A DNA stretch of 64,000 nt from Dastarcus helophoroides (Eukaryota > Arthropoda > Insecta > Coleoptera > Bothrideridae), in assembly GCA_028583605.1 (NCBI GenBank), contig CM053327.1:31341126-31405125 (forward strand). Reading direction: 5' to 3'. Below the pieces are notes generated by a model. That model had not been told where the DNA came from. It saw only the letters and a program-made list of their open reading frames with translations, and did no database searches. Positions 54,090 to 64,000 of this stretch are shown piece by piece. The position numbers and the translations under genes are program-made. The number at the start of each line of letters is the position of its first letter. Position 1 is the stretch's first letter.

Positions 54090-55090
54090 TCGTCACCTAA
54101 TTTAAAAATGCCTTTTTCATTTATTATTCAAAAAAGTTACTGAAATTTTCAGATATTTTCTCGACGTTTCAAATTTAAACCTGAGATCTCTTTTGAAGCT
54201 TACAGTTTCTAGAAATGGTCAGAATTTTCAAGATTTGGATTCAAAAATTCCAAAAAAGGAAACATGTTGAGGTTAAAAATAAAATTTGAATAATTCTGAA
54301 AATACCTGTAAAATTTAATACGAAAAATATGGCACGCGTGCAATATTATCTTTCAAACAGATAACAAAGCAAATTAATAAAAATGTGACAATAAAGAGAA
54401 TTTTCAAAGTTAATCTTAGCATTTTAAGTGAAACTTTAAATTTATAGAAATAAAACTGGGTTTTAACGTGAAATTTTTAGAAAAAAATGTCCCAACTTTA
54501 ACAAAAGTTCAAATTGGTAAAAAAAAATCTAATTTAAAAATGTTAGATTTAAACTAGAACCTTTTTACACGTTCAGGAAAGGTAAAATGTTGAGAAGTTT
54601 ATTTTTTTGTTTAATAAATTCAGCCATTTAAGTTTTTACTTTGCTTTTATTAAATTTTCCCAAGATTTCGATTTTTTCTAGAAATTGTAAATTTAAACGT
54701 AAAATTATGAGCTTTTTGTATTAAAATTCGGTTTTTTAATTCCATATTTTCTCCCATATTTTTTTCTTCCTGATTCTTCAGAACTTTTTAGGTTTGACCT
54801 AAAGTGTTTCAAATTCCAATTTATTTTAATATTTTAAATTAAAAATTTTTAATAATTTTTCCTAAATATTCAGGTTCTAATCAACAACTTCAGAAAAAAG
54901 GTTAAAATGTCCAATCCAAAATGGGACTTTTGGCGCCAATTATAAAATTTCGACCTACGGAAAAATTTGGCTTTAATTGTGAAATTATTTTCAATTTAAC
55001 TCTACATTCAAATGTTTCACTTTTTTTTAATTTAACTTTTTCATTTCGAGAAAACACAGTTGAATGTTAACTAAATTTTCGAAACTTTGG
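54090..55090. repeat. Degenerate AT satellite, strongly decayed
   Basis: Weak TTTCGAAATTT and AAATTTTC units with mixed strand asymmetry. It looks older than neighbouring blocks. It is followed by a run of ten G near 55120 in a GC-richer patch. Confidence 0.55.
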
Positions 55091-55270
55091 ACTTTTTCCC
55101 TAAGACATGGCCACCGTGGGGGGGGGGGAGCGGGCAAAAGGTGTTCGTGCTTCATGGGGGATCGATGGAACGCCATATTGATGGTTTGTAAATTACAGAA
55201 ATATTGAAGACGTCGAAAGATTCGAAAATTTGTGTTAAAACTCTTGTTTCTTTATCTAACGTTATTTTTT

Positions 55271-55338
55271 ATTGGTGGAAATGTCTGGTCCTTGGTTATC
55301 TTCAAAAATTGACATATAAAAAGATTTGTATTTCAATC
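55271..55338. mobile_element. Family A foldback repeat, end fragments only
   Basis: ATTGGTGGAAATGTCTGGTC and CTTGGTTATCTTCAAAAATT join almost directly to AAGATTTGTATTTCAA. The outer left arm is thus fused to an inner right-arm segment, with the centre missing. Confidence 0.75.
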
Positions 55339-55339
55339 C

Positions 55340-56960
55340 AACTTTAAATTTGTTTTTTTTTTCCCAAAATCCCTTTTTAAGAATTTAAACCTGAAAATTC
55401 TTCTAATTTTAGACTTTTTTAAAATTGTTCTGTTTAAACTTGAAAATTTTTAAAGTCCCAGCTTTAAAATCTGAATTTTATGTTAATTTGAAAAATTCTC
55501 AGTTAAGTCTTGGATAAAATTCGAATTTACAAACAAAAAAAGTCGAAATTTTAAAAGAAGATGGAAATTTTGAAGAAAGTTCGGATCCTGGAAAAACTCA
55601 AAACTTTAAAAAAACATCGAAATTTTGTGTTAAACTCGAAAAATGTCCACTTTTAGAATGCTAGCTTTAAAATCTGAATTTTGTGTTAATTCTCGAATTC
55701 CTTTCATACCATTCGCTAAAAATTTGAAAAATTCGCAGTTAAGTCTTGAATAAAATTAGAGTTTTTAAACAAGACGAATTTACAAAAATTATAAATTTTG
55801 GGACAGTCGTAATTTTGAAAAAAAATCGAAATTTTCATAAAGTCGAAATTTTGAAAGAATGGGAATTTTGAAACCAATTCAGATCCTGTAAAAACTCAAA
55901 ACTTCGAGAAATAGAACGAAATTTTGATTTAAACTTGAAAAATATGCATTTTTAAAATGTCAGCTTTAAAATCTGAATTTTGTGTTAATTCTCGAATTGC
56001 TTTAATGCCATTCGCCAAAAATTTGAAAAATTCGCCAGATAAGTCTTAAATAAAATTGGAATTTTTAAACGAGACAAATTTACAAAAATTATAAATTTTG
56101 TGAAAGTCTGAATTTTGAAAAAAGCTAGAAATTTTCAAAAAAGGCGAAATTTTCAAAAAAAAGTCGAAATTTTGAAAGAAGGCGGAAATTTTTTGAAAAA
56201 GGCTGAGGTTCTGGAAAAACTCAAACTTCGAGAAAAATGTTAAAATCTTGATTTAAGCTTGAAAAATATCCATTTTCAAAATACCAGCTTTAAAATCTAA
56301 ATTTTATGTTAATTCTCGAATTCGTTTTATACAATTCTCTAAAAACTTGAAAAATTCACAGTTAAGTTTTGAATAAAATTGGAATTTTTAAAGGTGGGAA
56401 TTTTCAAAAAGTTCAGATCCTGGAAAAACTCAAAACTTCCAAAAAAAGGTTGAAACGTTAATTTAAACTTGGAAAATATCCATTTTTAAAATGCTAGCTT
56501 TAAAAATCTTAATTTTGTGTTAATTCCTAAATTCGTTTAATACAATTCGCTAAAAATTCGCAGTGAAAAGTCTTGCATAAAATTGGAATTTCCAGGCAAG
56601 TTGAATTTTGAAAAAAGGTCGAAATTTCAAAAAGTCGAAATTTTGAAAAAGATGAAAATTTTGAAAAAAGGTGGGAATTAAAAAAAAAGTCCAGATTCTG
56701 GAGCAACTCAAAACTTCCAGAAAAAAGTCAAAATTTTGTTGACAGATTTAGATTTCAGGAAAGTCGAAATTTGCAAAAAATTCAACTTTTCAAAAGTTAC
56801 AACTTTTCAAAAAGTAGAAAGACCAAAAATGTCAAAACTTTGAGAAAACTTGTGCCGGAAATTTTAACAAAATGTAGAAATTTAAAAAAATATTTCCAAA
56901 AAAACGTATTCCAAAAATAATCGAATTCACCCACCGGCTAAGACAAAATTTTAAAAAAAT
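55340..56960. repeat. Degenerate AT satellite with ~200-330 bp higher-order repeats
   Basis: The block AGCTTTAAAATCTGAATTTT, then GTGTTAATTCTCGAATT, recurs near 55460, 55663, 55958, 56286 and 56502. It is followed in phase by AAAATTTGAAAAATTCGCAG and TCTTGAATAAAATTGGAATT. Spacing varies (about 200-330 bp) because satellite units between markers have been gained or lost. Confidence 0.75.
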
Positions 56961-56976
56961 TTCGAACAGGAGTCGA

Positions 56977-57118
56977 TTTTGGTGGAACGAACTGGTCCTT
57001 GGATATCTTTAAAAATTGAAATACAAATATTGTTCCCTGAAACGAAGAAAAATTAAAAAATAAACAAAGGTTGCTTTAACGCGTTGCGATAGCCAAGCTA
57101 TCATCTTCAGAGAGATTC
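56977..57118. mobile_element. Family A foldback repeat, left arm
   Basis: TTTTGGTGGAACGAACTGGT through AACGCGTTGCGATAGCCAAG and ATCATCTTCAGAGAGATTC. It ends exactly where the core would lead to a right arm, and abuts the 3' end of the LINE copy at 57119. The minus-strand GAAA box has mutated to GCAA. Confidence 0.8.
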
Positions 57119-57318
57119 TTATTATTATTATTACTATGGGGTCGGTCATCCCTGCAGCACTGACGCTATCGCTTATTGTGCCCCCTCCCCACCCCACGAT
57201 TATCTTATAATAGGCCCCTTTCTTTTGAAAAATTTCAGAACCTCCTTTATGGGTGTCTCCTCTATTGTTTTTGGTTCAGTCAGAGCATTCCTCAAGCTGG
57301 AATGTCTATTCCAGAGAG
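57119..57318 (-). pseudogene. LINE C-terminal/3' UTR fragment, minus copy
   Basis: The minus strand reads ATAGACATTCCAGCTTGAGG, AATGCTCTGACTGAACCAAA, ACACCCATAAAGGAGGTTCT, GGGGGCACAATAAGCGATAG and ends in (TAATAATAATAA). It matches the 43.2- and 44.2-kb copies. The triplet tail and shared 3' end support a LINE insertion truncated at its 5' end. Confidence 0.75.
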
Positions 57319-57880
57319 GTACTCGATAGTCGATATTTTTAAAAAAGTTGAAATTTTAAAAAAAGTAAATTTTTAAAGTCATGATTCTTTTAAAAAAGGG
57401 AATTAAAAAAATAATATAAAATCAAGCAGATTACAAAGAGTAGCAGCACATTTTCAAAAAAAAACTGAAATTTTCAAATTTAAGTCAAAATTTCGAAAAA
57501 GAAAAAAAGTGAAAATTTTGAGAGTGGAAATGTTTAAAGACGAGTGCAAATTTTGAGAAAAGGTCGAAATGTTGAAAACGTGGATGTTTCATAAAATCAA
57601 AATATTTTTAAAGAACAGAATTTTTGAAAATAGATCGAAACTTTTAAAAATTCAAATTTTCAGTAAAAATGAATTCTTCAAAAAATGCCGGAATTTTCAA
57701 AGTCGACATTTTAAAACAATTCGAAATGTTCAATAGAAGTGAATGTTTTTTTTAAAGTCGAATTAAAAAAAAACGAAATATTCAAGAGATGAAAATTTTT
57801 TAAAAAATAGACACTTAAAAAAAATCGATGATTGAAAGCTGAAATTCGAAGCTGCTTATCTTCGAATTTCGATGTCAAAT
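57310..57880. repeat. Degenerate AT satellite ending at an inversion point
   Basis: A-rich units run to about 57840. Then GAAATTCGAAG (57841-57851) and CTTCGAATTTC (57860-57870) form a hairpin. Beyond it the strand asymmetry is mixed or T-rich, so this marks a fold point of the satellite. Confidence 0.65.
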
Positions 57881-59090
57881 TCGAAATATAGATTTGTAAC
57901 TAAAAATTTGGACCTTTTTCTCCAAATTTTGGGTTGAAAGTCCAAATTCGTAACAAACATATTTCGACGCTTCAGACAAAATTGTATTTTGTATTTTCTA
58001 GAGATTTGTTTTTTCTTTGGCGAAATTTTGGATTTAAAGGCGTGAAAACTTCAGTTCTCGAAATTCAGATCGAAAATTTGAGTTCCTTCTGGCAGGGAGT
58101 TTGTCGTTTTTGAAGCTGAAAGAAAAAAAAAGTTGAAATCCCTGGTTTAACAACGAACTTGCCACTTTTTTTTTGAGGGTTCATGATCGAATTTTTTATT
58201 ATTTGGATTGGAGCTTCTTGAATTGTTTCCAAATTTTTGATTTAAATTGGAATTTCAAAAGTAGTTTAAATTTTGACGTTAAAGCTTTAACTTTTTCTAG
58301 AAATATCATGTCTTCGCAAAATTGTTCGAGAAATATTTTATTCGGGCAGAAAAATTATCATTTATAAAATGCAGTCTAGTTTCCGGGCGCCGGGCGAATC
58401 TGATAGCCCCAAGCGACAATTCTTTCAATGCGCAGTGCCATTTTATCCTCGACAAATATTAAAATTCTTGGTAAAACTTTCCAGCGAGGTAAATACTATA
58501 CCGCTTTTTATTTCTTTGCTCAATTCATTGGTGTGTAAAATGAATATTTGCAGTTTGGTGTACTTCACCGGTCAAAGAGAGTTTTAATAATCAAAAATGT
58601 ATTATTTTTTTATGCGCTCAAGTTTATGTTTACCTTGGAATGTAAATTAAAGCTCGTAGCTTCGCCTCTCCGAATAAATATTTGGATGTATCGACGCAGT
58701 TTATTTTCATGCCGAATAAATAAACTTGCATATTTAGCGTGTCTGCTATTTTAGAATACATTGTTAGAGCGCCATCATCACGCAGAGGTCTCTCTAGCTC
58801 GCGATTTTAACTTTGAGTAATAAAGTACCGGATGTAATTAACCGAATCCCGACGTTCTACCAAATAGATAAATATTGGTAATAGGTTTTTTAAAACGTCC
58901 CAAAGGAAATCGATAAAAGCGACAAATCAACATATAACTGGAGCAGTTTGATGCTCACATTTAAGTTTGTTTATATGACATGAACATCTTAAGTTTCAAG
59001 GACTCAAACCTAGCTAAAAATTCTTCTAAGCTTCGAAGCCCTTTGCTGGAGAAATAGAGGCAGCAGACGACGGGACAGCAGAGCAATTCC
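57881..59090. other. Satellite remnants, then AT-rich DNA, no gene recognised
   Basis: Decayed satellite units reach about 58170. From there to 59090 no feature is recognised. Frames at 58173-58754 lack domains. Confidence 0.4.
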
Positions 59091-59946
59091 GATAATTCTC
59101 TCTCTCTATCTATCTCTCTCTACTAATCTACTCTACTCTACTCTACTCTACTCTACTTTACTCTACTTTACTCTACTCTCCTCTGCTCTCCTCTACTCTC
59201 CTCTACTCTAATCTACTCTCCTCTACTCTCCTCTACTCTCCTCTACTCTCCTCTACTCTCCTCTACTCTCCTCTCCTCTCCTCTCCTCTCCTCTCCTCTC
59301 CTCTCCTCTCCTCTCCTCTCCACTCCTCTCCTCTCCTCTCCTCTCCTCTCCTCTCCTCTCCTCTCCTCTCCTCTCCTCTCCTCTCCTCTCCTCTCCTCTC
59401 CTCTCCTCTCCACTACTCTACTCTACTCTACTCTACTCTACTCTACTCCACTCCACTCCACTCCACTCCACTCCACTCCTCTCTACTCCTCTCTACTCCT
59501 CTCTACTCCTCTCTACTCCTCTCTACTCCTCTCTACTCCTCTCTACTCCTCTCTACTCCTCTCTACTCCTCTCTTCTCTTCTCTTCTCTTCTCTTCTCTT
59601 CTCTTCTCTTCTCTTCTCTTCTCTTCTCTTCTCTTCTCTTCTCTTCTCTTCTCTTCTCTTCTCTTCTCTTCTCTTCTCTTCTCTTCTCTTCTCTTCTCTT
59701 CTCTTCTCTTCTCTTCTCTTCTCTTCTCTTCTCTTCTCTTCTCTTCTCTTCTCTTCTCTTCTCTTCTCTTCTCTTCTCTTCTCTTCTCTTCTCTTCTCTT
59801 CTCTTCTCTTCTCTTCTCTTCTCTTCTCTTCTCTTCTCTTCTCTTCTCTTCTCTTCTCTTCTCTCTTCTCTTCTCTTCTCTTCTCTTCTCTTCTCTTCTC
59901 TTCGCTTCTCTTCTCTTCTATTCTCTTCTCTTCTCTTCTCTTTCTA
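59091..59946. repeat. Pyrimidine pentamer/decamer array, ~850 bp
   Basis: Successive homogeneous blocks: (CTCTA)n, mixed CTCCTCTACT decamers, (TCTCC)n, (CTCTA)n, (CCACT)n, (TCCTCTCTAC)n decamers (about 59476-59570), and a long (TCTTC)n block of about 70 units (59572-59940). Each block differs from its neighbour by one base in the pentamer. The minus-strand frame with repeated REEKR is an artefact. Confidence 0.97.
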
Positions 59947-61990
59947 GGTTTTTTCTTTTTATTTGAAATTTGTTCAAAAATTAGCATTTTTTGCAATTTT
60001 TCAGTATTTTAAAATATTTTATCTTTTTTAAAACCCGTTTTGAGAAAATTTTACTTTTAATGAAAATTCCGACGTTTTTCAAAATTTCGGCCTTTCAAAA
60101 TTTTGGTTTTATACAAAAATTTCAACTTTTTGGATCTGGAATTTTTTGAAAATCTTCCTGATTTGAAAATTTTCGAATTTTTTTGAAAATTGCCTAATGT
60201 CTATTTTTATTTCAAATTTTGACTAAAAATTATTTAGACTTTTTTACAAGTTACGATTTTTTTTCTCAAAATTCCAACTTTTCCAAAATTTTGATTTTTA
60301 AGTTTTGACGTTTTCCAAAATTCTAAAGACTTTTTTTCAAAGCTTTAACTATTTTTGAAAATTTAGACTTTTTTTAAAATCCTACCGTGCTTCATCAGCA
60401 TTTTCAGATTAGTATGTGGAAAACTGAAAATTACCTCTCCTAACCTCAATTTCCTGAAAAATTGAGATTCCTAAAATCCTATTTTAAAAAATGTTGGTTC
60501 TAGTTTCTCCCCAGTTTTTGATTTTAATCTCAAATCTAGTTTCCCTAAAGTTTTCGATTTTAATCTCGAAATTTAAATTTTCACGTCGATTTTTTCATTT
60601 CTTTTTTCTAGCAATTTAGACTTCTTGGCTTTGATTCTAAATTTGAAGTATCTGTCAAAAGTTATGATTTTATGTCTAAAAATTGTGACTTCAAACTCAA
60701 ACCATTTTTCTTAAAATATAAACATTTTCACTAAAAATTTAATCTGGAAATTTCTATTTTAATCTGGTTTGGATTTTCGAAATTTTCCCTTTAAATTCTA
60801 AAGTTTCAGTTCGAAATTTTAAGTTACATTTTGATTTGGCGTTCGAGTAAATTAGAAATATTGAGAATTTTGCTTTAATTTTGACCCACTTCGCTTTTTT
60901 TAGTTAGAAATTAAGAGGTTGATACCGAAATCTGAAGAAAAGTTTTTTTTAGACATTTCGTAGTTTCATCTTGAAAGAACCCAAAATTTCGAAAATCATT
61001 TTTGTATAAATTTATACATTCATGTCAATACATTTCGACTTTAATCTGAAGATGTTATTAAATTAGTCCATTGTTTTTGATAATTTCAAAATCTTTTTTC
61101 AAATTTCTTGAATTTCAACTCAAATCCTGATTCCAAATTCGAGATTTTAAGAACATAATCAGAATATACTGAAACAAAAATGAAATTTGTAAAAAGAGAT
61201 TTTATAAATTTTGTAACTCCGATTATTTTTCTAGAAATTCTATTTCAAAAGACGAAGTCTTAAGAAGGAAATTTGAAATTTCCAATTTAAACTTAATTCA
61301 ACTTTTTGTTTCGAAATTTTTTCCAAATAATTCTTTTAACAGTTTAGAATTTTCACTTGTTCCTAGAAATTTTGTTTTTAAAGACGAAATTTTAAGAAGA
61401 ATGTTAAATAGCTTAAAAATTCCTAAAATCCTGCTTTCGGGGAAATTTAAAATGCGACTAGCTTTGAGAAAAGTTGAAAAAGAATAGTCGAAATTAAAAA
61501 ATATGTCTTTCTCGAGATTTTTGCTTTTTCATTTAATTTTTCTCATAATCTCAAAATGTAGAGAAAAAACTGAAATTTCCAAGAAATATCTGTTTCGAAA
61601 TTTTCAAAAAAATAATTTGCTAGAAATATTTTTTTTTTAAAATTTTTTCCAAATAATTCTGCTAAGAGTTTAGAATTTTCGTTCCTCGAAATTTTGTTTT
61701 TAAAGACGACATTTTAAAAAGAATGTTGAATTGCTTAAAATATTCTAAAATTCTGCTTTCGGGGAAATTAAAAAAAATGCGACCAGCTTTTAGAAAGTCG
61801 AAAAAGAATAGTCGAAATAAAAAAGTGTATCTTTCTCGGAATTTTTACTTTTTCATCTAAAATTATCACATAATCTCAAAATGTAGAGAAAAAACTGAAA
61901 TTTCCAAGAAATATCCTTCTCGAAATTTAAAAAAAAGTATTTTGCTGGAAATGTTTCCTTTTTTAATTTAAAATTCAAGCTATATTAAAA
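59947..61990. repeat. Degenerate AT satellite, T-rich
   Basis: TTTTCAAAATTTCGACTTTT-like units, more regular near the left end. A higher-order duplication is visible at 61.3-61.95 kb. Confidence 0.75.
61318..61950. repeat. ~325-bp higher-order duplication
   Basis: TTTTTTCCAAATAATTCT recurs at 61318 and 61643, followed in both by TTTTGTTTTTAAAGACGA, CTGCTTTCGGGGAAATT, GAATAGTCGAAAT, ATAATCTCAAAATGTAGAG and AACTGAAATTTCCAAGAAAT. The two copies are well conserved compared with the basic unit. Confidence 0.9.
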
Positions 61991-62010
61991 AATATACCAA
62001 TTTTCGGGAA

Positions 62011-62311
62011 TAGTGATGCACAAAGTAAGATTTCTGGTCTTACTGTCTAACTTCGTGTCTTGTCTTTACAAGGAATCTTGGTCTTGCTAAAAGAACTTCT
62101 TGTCTTGTCTTGTTCTTGCTCACAAATTTCTTGTCTGGCTCTTGCAGGAAGAGCCAAGTCAAGAACAAGAAAAAGCAAAACAAGGACAAGAAATTCGTAG
62201 TGGAACGGACTGGTCCTTGGTTATCTTCAAAAATTGAAATACAAATCTTGTCCCTTGGTTTCGGGGGACAAGATTTGTATTTTAATTTTTGAAGAAATTT
62301 GTGAAACATTA
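62011..62311. mobile_element. Small hAT-like MITE with CTTGT-rich interior
   Basis: The left end TAGTGATGCAC (62011) and right end GTGAAACATTA (to 62311) are imperfect inverted repeats. The 8-bp flanks TTCGGGAA (62003-62010) and TCCGGGAA (62312-62319) match at 7 of 8, as expected for hAT. The interior has TCTTGTCTTG repeats on the left and AAGAACAAG repeats on the right, so it can fold on itself. A family A copy is inserted near its right end. The 11.5-14.2 kb element belongs to the same family. Confidence 0.7.
62196..62293. mobile_element. Family A foldback repeat, compact palindrome
   Basis: GTGGAACGGACTGGTCCTTG ... CAAATCTTGTCCC meets TTGGTTTCGGGGGACAAGAT ... TTTAATTTTTGAAG. The host MITE sequence AAATTCGT at left is repeated as AAATTTGT at right, a possible short target duplication. 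The core motif is absent, as in the copy at 36.9 kb. Confidence 0.8.
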
Positions 62312-62319
62312 TCCGGGAA

Positions 62320-63957
62320 AAGACCGAAATTCCGAGAAAAAGATAAAATTTATAGAAAGTCGACTGTAAACATACAATTTTTGCAAAAATCTGCATTCTA
62401 AGAAAAGTTGAAAAACTTTAAAGAAGTTTGAATAAAAAAGGTCACAAAAAAGTTATTGGCTTCGAGAAAAATCGAAATTTCTCGGAGAAAGTTAAATTTT
62501 GAGAAAGAAATTTGATTTGTCATCAACAAAAATAAGAATTTTGAGAAAGGTCGAATTTTTGGAAAAAATTCGTCCTTAAAAATGGCCGATATTTTTAGAA
62601 AAGTGTAATTCTTGAGAAATATACAGAACTAAAAATAAAGACCTAGTTTAAAGAAGACCAACAATCGAGGAAAAATTTGTAATTTAGAAAATGCCCAATT
62701 CCCAAGAAAAGTCAAATTTTCGGTAAAAATATCGAATTTTGGAAATAAAGCAAAAAACCAAGTTTGCTAAATATATCGAAATTTTCACAAAGCAGTATTT
62801 AAAAAGAGTCAGAATTTTTAGCAAAAGCAGAACTTTGAAAAAAAAATGCAAACATTTCGAAAAATGGTTACGAAATCGTAATTTGCAAAAACAATAGTTA
62901 TGTCGATAAAAAAAAAACGAAGAAAGTCAAATTTTGTGAAGGAAAAGACGATTTTTCTGAAGAAAGTTAAAATTTCGAGACAACAACGAATATACTGAAA
63001 TAAAATTTTTGAAAAAAATTTGTAGCTTTGAGAAAAAAAGAGGAAGACTGAAATAAAAGTTTGAATATTATTATAGCAGTCGAAGTTATAAGGATTTTCA
63101 AAATCAAATTGTGTCGAATTAAAAAAAGTCGAATTTTTTAGATAAAGCAACATTTTTGAGGACCCTTAGTTAAAGGAAAAAGGAAATAGCTATTTAAGAA
63201 AAGAACCAGTGGAAATTTGGAAAAAGTATTTAGAACTTAAAAAGCAGCATCTGTTTATAATTTTTTTTTATAATTACCAATAAGAGTCTCCATAAAGTAT
63301 TTGAAAGCAGCCCCAAATTTTTTAAATTTTGGTGAGAAAAAGCCTAATTTTGAAAACAAACAAAAATCGAAATTGGCACAAATTTTAAAAAAGGACGATG
63401 AAAATTTAATAATTTCGTGAAAAGAGTCAAAATTACCGAATTAAATTCAATTTTTGACAAAAAAGCTAATTTCTGAGATTGTTATCAAAGTCTCTCGACT
63501 TTATTGGAGAGATTTCGAAACGACGTATTTTAAAACAGTCGGAATTTCAAGAACGGTTCGAAATTTCTGGAATTTTGAAAAAAGCCCCTTTACTCCCGGA
63601 AAAAGTCAATATTTAAGAACAGAGTTGAAATTTCAAAAGACATATTTTAAAAAGAAAAGTGGAAATTTCCAAAAAAGGACGAATTTTGAAATACAAGTCG
63701 ATATTTCCAGAAAGTTCAATTCAAAAACTTAGTCGACAATTTGAGAGTAAGCAGAATACTTGCAAAGTATAAAAACCTGGAAAAAGGTCGAAATTGTTAG
63801 AAGAGTTGAAATTTATTAAAAAATTTCAATTTGTCGGTGGAAGATAAATTTTGGAAAAAATAGTACAACGATAACATTTCGAAAAAAGACGAATTTTAAG
63901 AAAACATTCGTTTTAGGAAAAAGATAAAATTGGAGTCGAAATATACAGAGACTTGTA
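62320..63957. repeat. Degenerate AT satellite, A-rich
   Basis: AAAGTCGAAATTTTGAGAAA-like units, opposite in orientation to the block at 59.9-62.0 kb. Frames at 62818-63153 and 63454-63732 are artefacts. Confidence 0.8.
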
Positions 63958-64000
63958 CAGGCCCCCTACGATAGTGGGCGAAACGTCGAACACTTTTAGT
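63958..64000 (+). mobile_element. Family C hammerhead-bearing repeat, partial, runs off window
   Basis: CAGGCCCCCTACGATAGTGG then GCGAAACGTCGAACACTTTTAGT matches the family C right half at 8585-8625, and its GAAACGTC box is intact here. The CUGAAGA box is missing at the left edge. The element continues beyond the window. Confidence 0.75.

Noticed and set aside
55115..55135. Run of G as a quadruplex or regulatory site
   Set aside because: A single G10 run next to GAGCGGGC lacks four separated G-tracts and has no gene nearby.
59553..59996. 147-codon minus frame of repeated REEKR
   Set aside because: It is a translation of the (TCTTC)n array only.
1..64000. Penelope-like reverse transcriptase supplying the hammerhead families
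   Set aside because: I looked for the Penelope RT and GIY-YIG motifs on both strands and saw none. The RT fragments present are LINE-type.

Overview
This window looks like repeat-dense, AT-rich nuclear DNA from a metazoan, most likely an arthropod and probably an insect. The evidence is the mix of decayed Jockey-like, R1/I-like and other LINE fragments, hAT-like and Tc1/mariner-like DNA transposon remnants, and Penelope-type hammerhead-bearing repeats, with no recognisable host gene, rRNA or intact tRNA. No species is assigned. Nothing here is bacterial, and there is no operon or CRISPR structure.

Layout. 1-2.3 kb: a broken LINE reverse transcriptase with two insertions and a triplicated segment. 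3.1-3.4 kb: a head-to-head palindrome of a hammerhead-bearing repeat. 4.6-9.1 kb: a 4.5 kb hAT-like element filled with a degenerate AT-rich satellite in two opposed blocks and carrying two palindromic insertions. 9.5-10.1 kb: a MITE. 11.5-14.2 kb: a second hAT-like element whose interior holds a near-perfect 30-bp array and pyrimidine pentamer arrays. 14.2-20 kb: mostly featureless AT-rich DNA. 20-23.2 and 26.3-28.8 kb: degenerate satellite with higher-order repeats. 25.6 kb: a LINE 3' end. 29.7-32.3 kb: another satellite-filled hAT-like element. 32.5-33.7 kb: a large palindromic TA-flanked element. 35.8-37.7 kb: two TTAA-flanked MITEs. 39.3-42.1 kb: an antisense Jockey-like LINE relic. 43.1-46.7 kb: a duplicated LINE/hAT/satellite unit and satellite. 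46.7-53.6 kb: assorted dispersed repeats, including the best hammerhead ribozyme at 47.58 kb. 54-64 kb: more satellite, an 850-bp pyrimidine array and a small hAT-like MITE.

The most interesting theme is four unrelated-looking repeat families (called A-D here). Each carries a motif in hammerhead-ribozyme order: a CUGANGA-like box, a short stem II, GAAA, a short self-complementary stem III segment, then a stem I complement. Several copies are inserted as head-to-head palindromes. The clearest insertions are flanked by 11-15 bp direct repeats that look like target-site duplications. Family A is the commonest, with 12 copies or fragments in 64 kb. Family B at 47577-47619 has the most canonical core. 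Hammerhead motifs are established features of Penelope-like retroelements and of small non-autonomous retrozymes. No Penelope reverse transcriptase is visible here, so these look like non-autonomous passengers.

The second theme is the degenerate satellite, with a basic unit resembling TCGAAATTTTGAAAAA. By my interval estimates it occupies about 20 kb, close to a third of the window. Several blocks sit inside hAT-like termini, which suggests that transposons disperse the satellite. All long open frames in the arrays are by-products of simple sequence and are not annotated as genes.
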